Below are positions 36,588 to 48,232 of a stretch of DNA of 64,000 nucleotides, piece by piece. The notes under the pieces were generated by a model, which made no database searches, had not been told where the DNA came from, and saw nothing but the letters and a program-made list of their open reading frames with translations. Origin of the DNA: Takashimella koratensis (Eukaryota > Basidiomycota > Tremellomycetes > Trichosporonales > Tetragoniomycetaceae); NCBI GenBank assembly GCA_003116875.1, contig BCKT01000016.1, positions 62,001-126,000 of the forward strand. The letters run 5' to 3'. A program made the translations under genes and the position numbers. Each line of letters begins with the position of its first letter. Within the stretch, counting starts at the first letter, position 1.

Positions 36588-36945
36588 GCGGGCCGATCGT
36601 GAGCTGGGGCCTGCAGATGAGGTGCTGCAGATGGAGCAAGCGAGCGGGAATAGGTAGACTGGGCGGGTCCGAGACTTGCAGACCATGCGGAGTGTGGACC
36701 CCGGCGAGGGTCAGGCAGGACTGGAAGTGGGGTGGATCATAGATCGATTGCGCGACGGAGTGATTGGTTGGACATAAACACAAAAAGAATAGGTAGCAGT
36801 AGCTATTCATGCATCGTCCGCTTTGCTGGCTCGATTTGACACATGAGGGTAATGGAGGACTGCTTCGTACCGAAAAATGGTTCTGCATCTAAGCTCTACA
36901 AGACTTGTGCGATTCTAACCGACATAGGTATCTGTCTTTGAACAG
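36588..36945. other. Convergent intergenic region
   Basis: Short region between the 3' ends of the deaminase and acetyltransferase genes; no further gene seen. Confidence 0.6.
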
Positions 36946-38091
36946 TTAGACTCTCTTGTCATCTGCAAAAACCCGATTGAATTTGAGACAGGCAAAAGGT
37001 TCTCCGTTACGAACGTTTGGCATCGACCTGGTGTAGCTAAACACATCGTGGAACCCATTGCTCCTCAATGTCGCATGAGAACCAGCGTTGATCGCTGCTG
37101 TACCCTGCAAATCGGATTACCTGCGTCAGTATTGGCCAAGGATGTGAGTGACTAGGGGATGGAGAAAAGTGAGGCTCGTGAGGTTGATGCTCTCGGTGTG
37201 GGCGTGGATGTGATGTGTGTGTATGGCTTGGGATAAGGGCATGAGGAACTTTACCGCTGAGATCTGACCAAGACGCATAACGGGTTTAACGTAACCTTCG
37301 ATCAAAGCTTTCACACCGGCTTTAGTCAGTCCGCGCCTAGTGTATCGCTCAGACGTGTTGTATCCAATATCCCAAGTCTCCTGGGTCCATGAGAGGTCAG
37401 TGACGTCGGCGGTGTCGGCGGTGTCGGTTGATGGTGATCGAGGGTAAGGAGGGACAGGAGGGACCGGGTGATCTGACACGTAAAGGTAAATACTACCTAC
37501 AACCAGTGTCAGCTACTTGACCTCTCTACCTCAACCTCGAGACCTCCTTACGACGTCGCTTAATTCAAGCCACGACTCTCATGGACTCACCGATGATCTC
37601 GCCCGAGGGGTATGACCGCATCACAGCGAACGGACAGCCTCCGACTACCCCGGACGGTCGAGCCGATCGGAGCTGGGCAATGATTGGGGCCGCGGTCTCG
37701 ACCCGAGTCTGGACCTGCGTACGCGCAACGTCCAGTGTGAATCTGTATACCAGGTAGGTAGAGGGTCTCAGAGTCAGTGAAGCTCGAGAGTGGAGTCATT
37801 TGGACATACGGTTTAGGATTCCAGATATGGTTTGCGACGATGGCACTCTCGGTATACAAGTTCATCTATACGTAGAAAATCAGTGATCAACGCCTCTCAC
37901 CGGTTCTTGGTTCGTTTCCTCGTTGATTAGCGTAGGAGACTTACCCAACCTTGCACGTCTGCCTCGTTTATACGTAACGGCGTGATTCGGACCTCATCAG
38001 TGACGATCAAGTAAGGCTCGTCGGTGTCTTTGTCCCATTGGACGGCGCCTGGGCCGGGTAGGCCGGTTGGCGACGTTAGGTGGATTGTCAT
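36946..38091 (-). CDS. GNAT-family N-acetyltransferase
   Basis: Five exons (37945-38091, 37810-37865, 37591-37742, 37255-37496, 36946-37104) give 251 residues, phases matching. It opens with a RimJ/Acetyltransf_3-like start (TDEVRITPLRINEADVQGWM then VANHIWNPKPF). The acetyl-CoA-binding segment is YTRRGLTKAGVKALIEGYV, with the RxxGxxKxG-type loop. The last exon has the usual small-residue/Asn pattern GTAAINAGSHATLRSNGF, ending CLKFNRVF. A loop rich in Pro/Thr/Asp interrupts beta strand 4. The acceptor substrate cannot be told. Its position beside the amino-sugar genes is suggestive, but it does not resemble glucosamine-phosphate acetyltransferase closely enough to say more. For exon 5, the first AG leads to a stop; the next AG restores the motif and was chosen. 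Confidence 0.8.
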
Positions 38092-39195
38092 TACGATAGG
38101 AACTGGAATTGGGAACTGAGAAGTAGGTAAGGAACGAGGACAGGTGAGAGTGGGGTACAGAGGTGAAGAAGGTGTATAAAGAGAGACAGAGAGAAAGAGG
38201 GGAGGAAGATCGAGTCGAGTCGAGTTTGGTCTGGGGTTTTTATCAGATAAGGAGAATGCAGAGACAGACAGAGTTTAAAAACAACCACCAGAGGGGAGTA
38301 AGCAGGGGAACAAGGGTGAGACGAGAGAAGAAGGAACCACATGGTTCCAAGTTCGGCTTTGTCCGTCTCTCTCGGTCAAATCAATCACATACATTCGATC
38401 TTCGTCATCTCGTCACTTCGGCGATGGCGATTCCACTCGTCCTCGTCTTGTTTGCACTGAACCTCCCATCGCACGCGTCGATCACTCATACTCGGTGACA
38501 TCCACCTCGGAACCTCGCGTCAAATTTCTCGCGCTTTGAGTTTTGCCCATTTCCGTGCCCCACCGGTCCTCATTTTCCATTGTTATCAGTCTTTGGCTCT
38601 GCCCTTCCTCACTCGGAGGTGGTTCTGCGTCCGTCAGTCTTTTAGTCTGGTACGAGATAGCATGGGAGGGGGTGATTTGCAATCACGAGGGTTCCATGTA
38701 GAAACGGTACGAATGGTACGAATGGTACGAATGGTACGAATGGTACGAATGGTAGGATGGTAGGATGGGAGGATGGTAGGAACGATGGTAAGATGTTGAA
38801 TCGAAAGCAAGGTAGAAGATGTATGGTAGGATGATACTGTAGTTTTTAAAAACGATGTGCAAATGTGCAATGTGCGATACGTTGATAATATGTCGACCTT
38901 GGCTACCTCGATGATCATCGTGGCAAACCTCCTTCTCCCTTCTTCTCCCTCACTTGCCGACTTTCAGACCATGTAAAAAGATTCCTATGCACACAAAACA
39001 ACATTGTTCGTAAATCCTGAAACTCTGAATCGATGTGCTTGAACGCTCTCTGACGCCTTCCCCCCTTCCCACACCCATCACCTCCTCGATGATACCCGGG
39101 AAGCGACGAATGCGCTCTCTCTGTGATCCTGCCTACCCCGTGCTCGCCCCCGCATCCTGGCCAACGCACTCATACGTCCACCCTTCATCCTTGGT
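38092..39195. other. Intergenic region with a minisatellite
   Basis: Between the start of the GNAT gene and the 3' end of the kinase gene, both minus strand. It contains the 10-base tandem array at 38705-38755 and related GGTAGGAT copies to about 38790. No supported gene. Confidence 0.6.
38705..38790. repeat. 10-bp minisatellite (GGTACGAATG)n with degenerate GGTAGGATG tail
   Basis: Five nearly perfect copies of GGTACGAATG, followed by three or four 8-10 base GGTAGGATG/GGAGGATG variants. Confidence 0.85.
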
Positions 39196-42100
39196 CTACT
39201 GCCTAGACCCCGGTCGATGCTGTTCGTCGGCGACACTCGCTAGCGTCGAGAACGGCGGGAGTGTCGTTCCTCTTCTCGGCTGTGGCTGACCCTGCCCTCC
39301 TGCTGGTGGAACCCTAAACATTGGATTAATCTCGCCCTCTAAATCTCCAATACTCGGGAGCACTGTCCCTCCTCCTGCACCTGGCCTCGCCACGCCCACT
39401 CCATGAGCCACCGCGACTCCCTTGGGGTGTCCATAGGGGCTCGTCGGTGCGCTCGCGCCCATCGCCATTGCCTCGAGACTAAGCTGAGAGGCCCCGTGTC
39501 GACCCAAGGAGAGAGACGACGCCGACGCTGATCCCGAACGGCGGCCGGAAGGGACACCAGGGACAGGGTAGGCCGACGGCGCGGCAGGCGGACCAGGAGC
39601 GACATTCGCACGCGCTTGGAAATCGTGGGCCAGTTGCGACTCGAGAGATGCGTTGGATCGGGACATGAGTGGGAGGTTGCGAAGGTGTGAGGAAGATGCG
39701 GATGGTGCTCGTTTGGGTGAATAGTGGGCGCCATCTGGCCATTCCTGCCTCGCTCGACGTGGTCCGGGGCTGAAAAGTTAGCAACCTGTTTACAAATAGG
39801 TCCACAGCGACTCACTCGCTATCAATTGTGCCGACAGTAAGGACCGAGCGGGACTGGAGAGACATGCGATCAAAGCTACTCTGACTATGATCGTCGTCCT
39901 CGTTCCTCCTCCTAGCCTTGTGCCTACCCGCAGCCTCGTACGCCATTGTCTGAGCAGCTAATGCTTCGGCTGATAACTGGCTATTGTGAGAGTGCTCGCT
40001 CGCGTGGCTTCGGACCGAGGGAGCTGACTGCGCTGCGGACGCTGACATCCCGCCAGGACCTGGGGAAGGGTAGCCGCCGGTCCTCACGTCCGCGGTGGAA
40101 CTGCTTCGGTGCGCGTGAGCGTGGGCATTGGCTAGCGCTGAAGTGAGGATAGGCGGCTGCTTGAACGCATGCAGCCTTGGGTCGGAGGACCCTCCACCGC
40201 TCGAGGTGAGCTGGGATAATGATCCAGGTTCCCCAAATTCGATCTCGGTGTTTCCCGTCGTCTTTTGGCGGACTTCGATCAACTGGCTTCGTTTCTGAAG
40301 AACCGCACGGGCTCGTTCCTTTTGCGCACGCTCGGCTGCTTCTCGTTTCGCCTTTTCCAATTCTCGCGCTTGTCGCTCGGCCTCTTTCTTCGCCTTCTTC
40401 GGGTCCATGAGCTCGGTAGGGGACGGGACGGGGACAACGGGTGATGCAGGCCCGAGTCGCTCGGCAGGGTGGTGACCCGACTGAGTACGCTTGAGTGACG
40501 ATCCACTGTATCCGTGTTCTTCCACTGGAGCGAGGGTCGAGCTCGATTCGCCTTTCTCGCCACCACCAAACACTGAGGACAACCCCCACTTCTTCTTCTT
40601 CCCAATCGTCCCGGCGATCTTGCTTTGGGCTGCGGGGACAGGTGGGCTCTGGCGCGCGTCGACCGGCGGCGGCATCGGGACCTGCGATGACTGAGGTGCT
40701 CGCGGCGTCTCGTCGACGTACAGGTGCTGGTGTTGCTGCTGCTGCCTGACGTACGCAGCGACATGCGGCGGCGCATGCTCACGCGAAAGATCCGCTGCAG
40801 AGGTCATACCGTGGAGGTTGGAGAACGATGCGCTCGACGAGTGAGCATCCTGTGAACCTTCAAACACGGAGCCGTCGTACAATGACGAGTGAGCGTTGGA
40901 TGGTCGTCGGCTGGCAGCTGCCATGGCCGGGTCCTCGAGCCAGCGTGCGATCCGCGCAGAAGGCCCCTTCTCCGCCCCAGGGAAATCCTGACCCGTCGGC
41001 GGTCCACGTACACCGTAGCTCGCCAAATCGTCCGTAGGTAGGTCGAGTTCGCGGAGTTGATGCACGAGTGCCGACGCGCTGTAAGCTCGCGGGTCGTTGT
41101 CTGACCTGTGCAGGCCCGCACCCGCCGAGGGGAAGAAGACATGCGACGATGGGGGTTGGGCCATCCCATCTGGAGTGTCGACCGGCGGGGGCAAAGTGCG
41201 CATATCGCCATTGGCAAACGCGGGTCGAGCATCGTGAGGCTGGTGTGCGTGCGAAGGCGGGATCTGGCGCGGGGGTGCAGAGAGCGCAGGTTGAGGCTGG
41301 CGATTGAGCGATGCCGGTTGGCCCTGGTGGAAAGGGATTCGAGGGAGCGGAGCGGTCCGTTGCAAATGAGGCAGCGTCTCGTGGAAGTAGGCGTGGTCGA
41401 CACATTGGCTCGAAGTCATTCGGTAGTTTGGGTTGTACCGCAGCAGATCCGCAATGCAGTCGACCAATGACGGGGGAGTGGTGTCCGGGAACAAACCCCA
41501 AAAGTGTACCGGTCGTCGCTGCGGTCAGCAAAGTACACCTCAAAACTCACCTTGGGGAAAGAGAACCCGACATTTTTTGCAAGCTTGATACCCGAGTTCC
41601 ACTGACCACCACCGACCATCCTCCCTCTCTCATCGACGCCATACTCTGGACTCGGGTCACCAAGCGTGTCACAGATTCTGTACACTTGGTCGATCTCACT
41701 GACTCCCGGGAAGAGAGGTTTGAGCGTGACCATCTCCGCGAGAATGGTTCCAAGCGCCCACATGTCGACTGGCGGGCCGTACTCGGTCGAACGGAGCAAA
41801 ACTTCGGGTGCACGGTACCACCTTGTCGAGACGTACTCTGTGTAAGGCGGTTTCGAATCGGTTGCTCGAGCGAGACCAAAGTCTGCAAGCTTGATGATGA
41901 CCTGAACGTCCTTTTCGTATCGCAAATTGCCTTCACTCAAAGCTGCTTGCGCCTCTGCTGCCGAACCCGAATTGAGCGTCTTGAGCGCCGACGCAGACAA
42001 GTAGTCGCAGATCCCCGTGGTCGTCACCAGCAGATTCTCCGGTTTCATGTCTCGGTGAAAGTAGCCATGCGAGTGGATATGGTGAAGACCGGTAACGATT

Positions 42101-43177
42101 TGGTGGAAACAACTCGCGACGAGTCCCGCTGCCAGTGGTCGACCTTTTCGTGATTTCGTCAATTGGTAGAGGTTGCCCTCCATACACTCAAAGACAAAGT
42201 AGAGTTCTCGCGATCGAGGCGAGATGAACGCGTCGTATAGAGGGATCACCGCGGGATGGGGTGGTATCCGTCGTAGGGACTGATGTCAGCGACGACCAGT
42301 GATTCTGACTCACCACTAGTTCGCCTAGATTTTTCGCTTGCTGCCATCCACCTTCCCAGACCCGCTTCATCCGCTTCAAAGCTACCAGCCGCTTCCCTGC
42401 CCATTCACTCCGCGCCCCTGCTCCACACTGCATTGCGGACAATAAGACGTCCGATTTGACCGGCGAGTGCCAGTCACACAACCAAACAGTTCCAAACGAG
42501 CCGTCACCGAGAACTTTCATCTCTGTATAAGACCGTTCACCAACTAGACGTCAGCGATATCAACAAATCAACTCACAAGGATCATCCACTCCACATCTGC
42601 CGTCTCCGTCGTCTCCATCTGACGAAGCATTCTTCCCTCTGCTTTCTCTTCTTGACCTGGAATCCATCGCGAGCGACTGCATCGACATTGACATGGGCGA
42701 ATTGAGCATCTCCACATGGTCGCCTCGACCGGCGTTGGAGGGCCCTGCGACAGGCATGTAACCCTGGGCAGGCGCCTGTGGCCAAGGATATGTGAACCCT
42801 GGTGACGGCGCTGGGCTGATCCCATGCGGCGCCGGGCTCGGGTGGAGGGAGGAGACTGGAGGGGTTGGAAGGTAGGATGTGCTAGCTGGGGATGGGTAGA
42901 AACCGTCAGATGACGGTTGAGGGGTTGTTGATGTTGACCCGTTGACGCCGTTGTGAGTATGATAGTGGTTGGCCGTGGCCGAGGATGAGGACGCCGAGCC
43001 GAGCATGCCAGATGACATGATGGATGGTCCGCCCGTACCCGGGTGTACGGGAGCGGGGGTGGCGACGGCGAAGGACAGCGGGGAGTGAGCGACGACGAGG
43101 GCAGCGTGAGCGTGAGCGTTTACGTGCGGGAGCGGCGGCGCAGGTGCGGTGAGTGAGACGACTGCCGTTGTGGCCAT
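39196..43177 (-). CDS. CRK1: Crk1/Ime2-type (MAK/RCK family) protein kinase with long tail
   Basis: Five exons (42577-43177, 42314-42543, 41551-42279, 39816-41518, 39196-39769) give 1278 residues in phase. Residues 1-200 are Pro/Ala/Ser-rich. The kinase domain spans about 209-565: GDGSFGTVW loop, LVALKRMK lysine, [10 protein letters not shown] (Asp354), DFGLAR (Asp410), activation loop [17 protein letters not shown] with a dual Thr-x-Tyr (424/426), then [13 protein letters not shown] 40-residue insert between subdomains VII and DFG ([17 protein letters not shown]) and the TxY site fit Ime2-type kinases, which in basidiomycetes (Crk1) link nutrient and mating signals. The roughly 710-residue tail is low complexity with a charged [18 protein letters not shown] coiled coil. 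Intron 1 uses the upstream acceptor GACGTCTAG; the later one creates a stop. Confidence 0.9.
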
Positions 43178-46100
43178 GGGTTGTGGTCGAGAGTGATATG
43201 GATTGTTGTTGTGGATGTGGGGATGGGACGAGGTGGTAATGACGAGTCAAAGGCTGGAATGTGATCGCCCTTTGCAATCTCGGCGTCTGCAACACGTTCC
43301 CCCTTTACTCCTGTGGTGATAACCCCCTGCTCCTCGTGCGTCGTCTCGCTAGCGGCGCAGCTGTGACGCCCCGTGTCGCGTGTCGAGTGATCCTGTCGTG
43401 GGCGGTATCCCTTGGTTACGGTGTGTAAGATCTAACGTGGGTAATTATGCAAAAGAAGCGACGAGAAGGACTGTTAGCGTGTTGCCGGGATGGAGACTAG
43501 CTAGTAAGAATAGGAGTGAAGAGCGGACCCAAGGGGATGAGGAACAGGTCCGTGAGGTCGAGGGGAGTGGGAGACAGGGCACGGCTCGACCAGGTGTCGA
43601 TCGACAGCCGCGTCGGGGAAGGGATTGTGGGATAAGACGCTGGTCGGAACGAGAATGAGGATTGACGATGGGACCGACCTACTGTATAGGTTACAATTCA
43701 ACTAGCCAATGGACAGGTCAATCTATAAATTTTGGCGTTTGGTCGCCTGTATCGCCTTTGCTTGACTCTGGTCCCGTCTTGTCGTCGATGCGTCTCGGGC
43801 CGGTGGAAGATGTCAAGCACGAGCCTTTGGTAGATGGGCTCGAGGGACTCCTTTGGACGATGTGTGTCGGTAGATTGATGAGGCGAGGGGACAACGAACC
43901 AAGCGAAGGACCTTGGCGACGGATGAGAAGGAGATGAGGCGGGGTTGGAGTGGGTCGGTGATGATTGATCGATCGACAAGGGAGGGAGAGGGGAGAGAGG
44001 GGAGAGGGGAGAGGGAGAGGGGAAGGAGGGGACGGCGGAGGCGGTGAGACTAGGCCGCGGCGAGCGGACGGTCGAGTGGGTGTGGGAGTCGGGAGTCGGG
44101 GGTCGGGGGTCGGGAGTCGAGGGTGGAATGGATTGTGGAGATGAATTGGGGAGCAAAGTGGTGTAGACGAGCGACGAGAGCGACGAGCGACGAGCGACCT
44201 GGTCGAGGTTGACCTCGAGGATGACCGTTGGCTGGAGTCTGTCTCGTCCTCACGGAATAGGAAACTATTACCAGGGGGTTTTGGGTTTTTTCCTGTTTAT
44301 TATTTTTATTTTGATTTTGATTTATTTTTCGCGAGGTACAATTCACTCGGAGGAGTCAGGGCACGTAGCAGCTCACTCGAGTGGGAGCGGGAGGACGACA
44401 GAGGGTGGCTGCAGACGACCAGGCGACCAGGCAACGACGTTGACGATCTCAGATCACCACTTGTCCTGTTCTCTACTCGTCAAAAGGGGTCGATGAATCA
44501 AGTGATGGCACGATGACGGCGAGGGACACGGGATAGCGATACCGAGACCGAGAGCGTAGGCAAACCAGGCAAGGCAGGCAAAGCCCAAAGCCAGGACAGC
44601 GTCGCAAGTCGTTGTTGGACGATTTATTAGTCCCAAGACGATGCGGTCCAGGCGGCGGCGACGCAGCGACGCAGGGACGCAGGGACGCATCGACAGACAG
44701 GCGAAGCAGGTAGAGAGCGGCCAAAGTTTGCGTTGGGGGGAAAAGGATCGGATCGAAAATAAACCAAGCTAGTGTGAGCGTCATCAACGCTAAAGCGTAA
44801 AGGAAACAGAGACAAGTACACGGGAGACAAGAATGCGTCCGGGTGTATGGCCATGGCCTCCCGCAACCACCTCAACGGTAGCGGCGTCGGTAGTGTGGGA
44901 CTCGGGCGACCAGCGCAGCGCTAGTCTCCCGAGGTGGACACGGAACGTATGCAGTGGGTAGGATGCGGGCGCGAGGCGGGCGTCGAAACTCAAGACTCAC
45001 GCTACGGGTGGCGACGCTGTACCTCTTCGCAGTGATGGGCGTCTGCGTCTGCCGTGCTGACCGCGAGAGCTCGCGTCCAAGGCGTGGGCGTGCAGAAGCG
45101 TGGACGTGGGCAAAGGCAAGGGCGTAGACGCTGTGGTGGGGGGCACTGGTCTTTGGCGTTTCCAGCACTGTTCGAGCTTGAGCTTGAGGTTGAATATTAT
45201 CCGCTAGCTCGAATCCAACGCGACTAGTCGACTGGGCGATGGGGCGGGCGTAGTGGGTGAGGAGCTATCGATGCAGATCTGCGGGAACCGATCGTCGTTG
45301 CTAGTCTTGCTCGCTGGGTTGAGTGATAGTCAGGTCAAGAGGTAGGGTTGGGACCGTCGAGAAGGTAGGGCTGGGACCGTCGAGAGGTCTAGTGCTCGCT
45401 TTCGTCACTGTGGATCTCTCTCGGGATCTTCAAAAGGTCGTCGTCGTACTCGTTGATCTCTTGGGTATCAACTAGTCACGAGTTTGGTATCTGTGATTCT
45501 CAACCAGTGGCCAATCGGTGCTCTGTTGAGACTGGCAAACGCCGCAGAATCGTAGGCAAAGCAAGATGCATGATTTCATCGCTGCTCTGTTGCACCTCTT
45601 GCTTCCTCCCCTGCTCCGGTCTTACCGGGTCCTCCTTCGTCCCTCGTCCCTCGTCCCTCACCCGTCATCTCGCTCTCATCTGTTCCTTGTTCTCCTCATT
45701 GACCACACTGCAACCACGTTACGCTGCTCTTCCCCGGATCCACTACCCCCGCTCTCTTGGCTCTGCTGCTCTCTTTCTCGAGACAGTCAAAAACCTCCGA
45801 GATGCCCTAGCCCCATCCGACCCCCCAGCTCCCTGCCTTGGTCACTGGACCTCGAACAACGCAGGTCAGGTCAGGTCAGGTCAGACCTGGTACCTTTTTA
45901 CGCTCGCTCCTCACTTTGTGATTTCATAGGCGACCGACTTGACTGACGGCCAGGGGGGACCTGGAGTGGCCGAGGGAGAGACTCTGCATCCGCTTGATCG
46001 GCTGGGTACCGTTTAGCCCTGGGACGGTCGCATCCTGATATTCGACACGCGTATGCTTCTCATCCTCTGCCTGTTTACCTATTCAATGCGAACCGCCTCT

Positions 46101-48232
46101 GATGACAGATTGAGATTAGCGCCAATCCCCAAACGCCCTCGTGGCCGCCGCCTCGGCCACTCTCTCTCTCGATCTGCAGGCTTTTTACGTGCGGTCATCA
46201 CGACCGTCAAGGGCTGGGTCGTTGAAGGGGTGGACCGGGGGGAAGCAAAGCACACAGCTCCTCGCGGCCAGGCACTGACAGCATCTCGGCGAGGGGCTGA
46301 GGCGTCACAGGTGTCCCGAACTGCACCCATTGTCGAGGCAAATGAGAGAGTTACCCCTGCCGGGTCTGAGATTGGGATTGTGATTGAAAACCCCAGGCAC
46401 GAAAGAGTCAAATCGGTGGTGGAGGGTGGGAGGGGTCTGCGAATGTGCGTTTTCGTTCAGTGGTTACGGTACAGTCTCGATGGGCGGGTCGGGGGCAGGG
46501 CAGAGGGTGAGTGAGGGGCTGGGGTGAGGGGTGGATGCGAACCCTACGGCCTTAATGAGACTCTCTCTGTCTTTCTGCCCAGTCTTATCCAGGCACGTAA
46601 CAAACCCCCAAAACCCAAAAAAAAAACCAAAAAAAACCCCCCGGCTCATTGGCAAGCCACCACCACGCCGTTCTCGATCTCCATATGCCCTGTCCTCTTC
46701 TCTCCCTGCATCACTCACACCCGCTTACCGGTTTCTTTTCCAGCGGCAATTCCACCCTCCCTCTTTCCCCCCTCCCCCCCGCATCTCCAGGGTACGGGAC
46801 CGAGGATGGGAATCTCGATTGATCCGTTTCGTTTTTCTTTTTCGTTGCGGAACGAATGAAGCGACTAGTGCACCGGCGACTGAAGCTGAGGATTGGGCTG
46901 GGGTAATCTTCGCAGGGTCATCAAATTGGTGACTGCCTAGGCCATCTGTTTGGGTATACGGGTACGCCGTATGACAGCTGCTTACCTGTCTCTGTCTGTC
47001 TCTGACCAGCTTGCCGTATCTTGCCGTACCCCGGAACCACGCTAACCTCATCCATCCTCGTTTTGTTAACTCTCTCGTCACCGTATATCCCCGGCCATTA
47101 TCGCGCCTCGTACCTGCGCAGCCACTTGTCTCCCTGGGCACGTCTGAGGGGTGGTTTTTTTTTTTCTCCTCGCCCCTTCTCTTCCTGTCGTTTCTCTCGT
47201 TGGCATTTTCGCTGTCTCCTGCATTATCATTTTGGGTTTTTGGTCTCTCGTCACTCTTGCGCAGTTCTGCAGATCTGGAGAATTACTTATCCCTGCCCGA
47301 GGCTCGACGAGGCCCAACGAGGTCTGTCTAGGGCTGACAAGGCCCCCGACTAGGGGCGTTGTTAGGGGTGGATGAAAATCTCATTCCTGGCTGGCGTACC
47401 AATCGCTGATCGTTTCTTTCCCCCTTCCCTTCGCCTTCCTGCTGACTTACAGTACTTCCCGGTCGCCACCGCCCACCGCCCCCACACAATGAAACCGCTG
47501 CGGCCACCGCCTACCGCCTCCTAGCCTGGGTGGGTACCTGCATAAATCGTACCTTTCTTGGCTGCCCTGCTGCGCTACAGCGACGCGACCACGCGCGGGT
47601 CCCTCGTAAGTCTGGCTAGGCCTTGCTACTGTACGTGCTCGCTGCGAACTGCAGCTATGCTATTCGTTCGCTGCAGGAAGGAACTAGCACGGAGGTACAG
47701 TGCGGAAGTAGGTCTGAAACGAAATCCCTAGACACACGAGACAAGTACTGTAGTTGAGACGTCGCTCACGTCAATTCTTTTTGTTCATTCACCCCTACAT
47801 CACATGACAAGATGGGGACGTTCTCCTTCGACCTCGGCGATCCGGGGTGGCGTCGGATCGCTCAAAGCCTTCTTCTCGCCGTCTTTCTCTTCACATCTGG
47901 TCACTAGTTTGTTACCCTGGCCTAAGCCTAACTCAGGTTACACTTCTCCAGAGGTACGCGACGACCTCAGACTCGTGCAATCTAAGCTCGTCGCACTTCT
48001 CTTTGTGGCTCTGGTTTCCTCACATTTGTCCTCGTGCTCGAAACCGTCTGCGCCATTGTCTCCTTTCTGTCCATTCCACTTCTAAGTCTGACTTGTTCAT
48101 TGACAGACACTCTGACATGTTGACATGCTAATCACGACACTATCTCGCCATTACCCAATCCACCTCACCCACCCCACCCACTCCACCCACCTCCCCGCTT
48201 TCACTAACCACTGTCTACCCACTGTCCAACCT
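43178..48232. other. Gene-free 5-kb region upstream of the Crk1-like kinase
   Basis: No chain of exons is convincing on either strand. Landmarks: GTCGGGGGTCGGGA repeats (44085-44120), a GAGAGGGGAGA array (43980-44025), a direct duplication of a 23-base unit (45341-45386), a GGTCA array (45865-45890), poly-A/poly-C stretches (46605-46645) and a T run (47155-47167). The part next to 48232 lies at the 3' end of the pepsin-fold gene. It may hold long regulatory DNA or untranslated RNA for the kinase. Confidence 0.5.
45341..45386. repeat. Direct duplication of a 23-bp unit
   Basis: Two adjacent copies of GGTAGGG(T/C)TGGGACCGTCGAGA differing at one or two bases. Confidence 0.8.
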
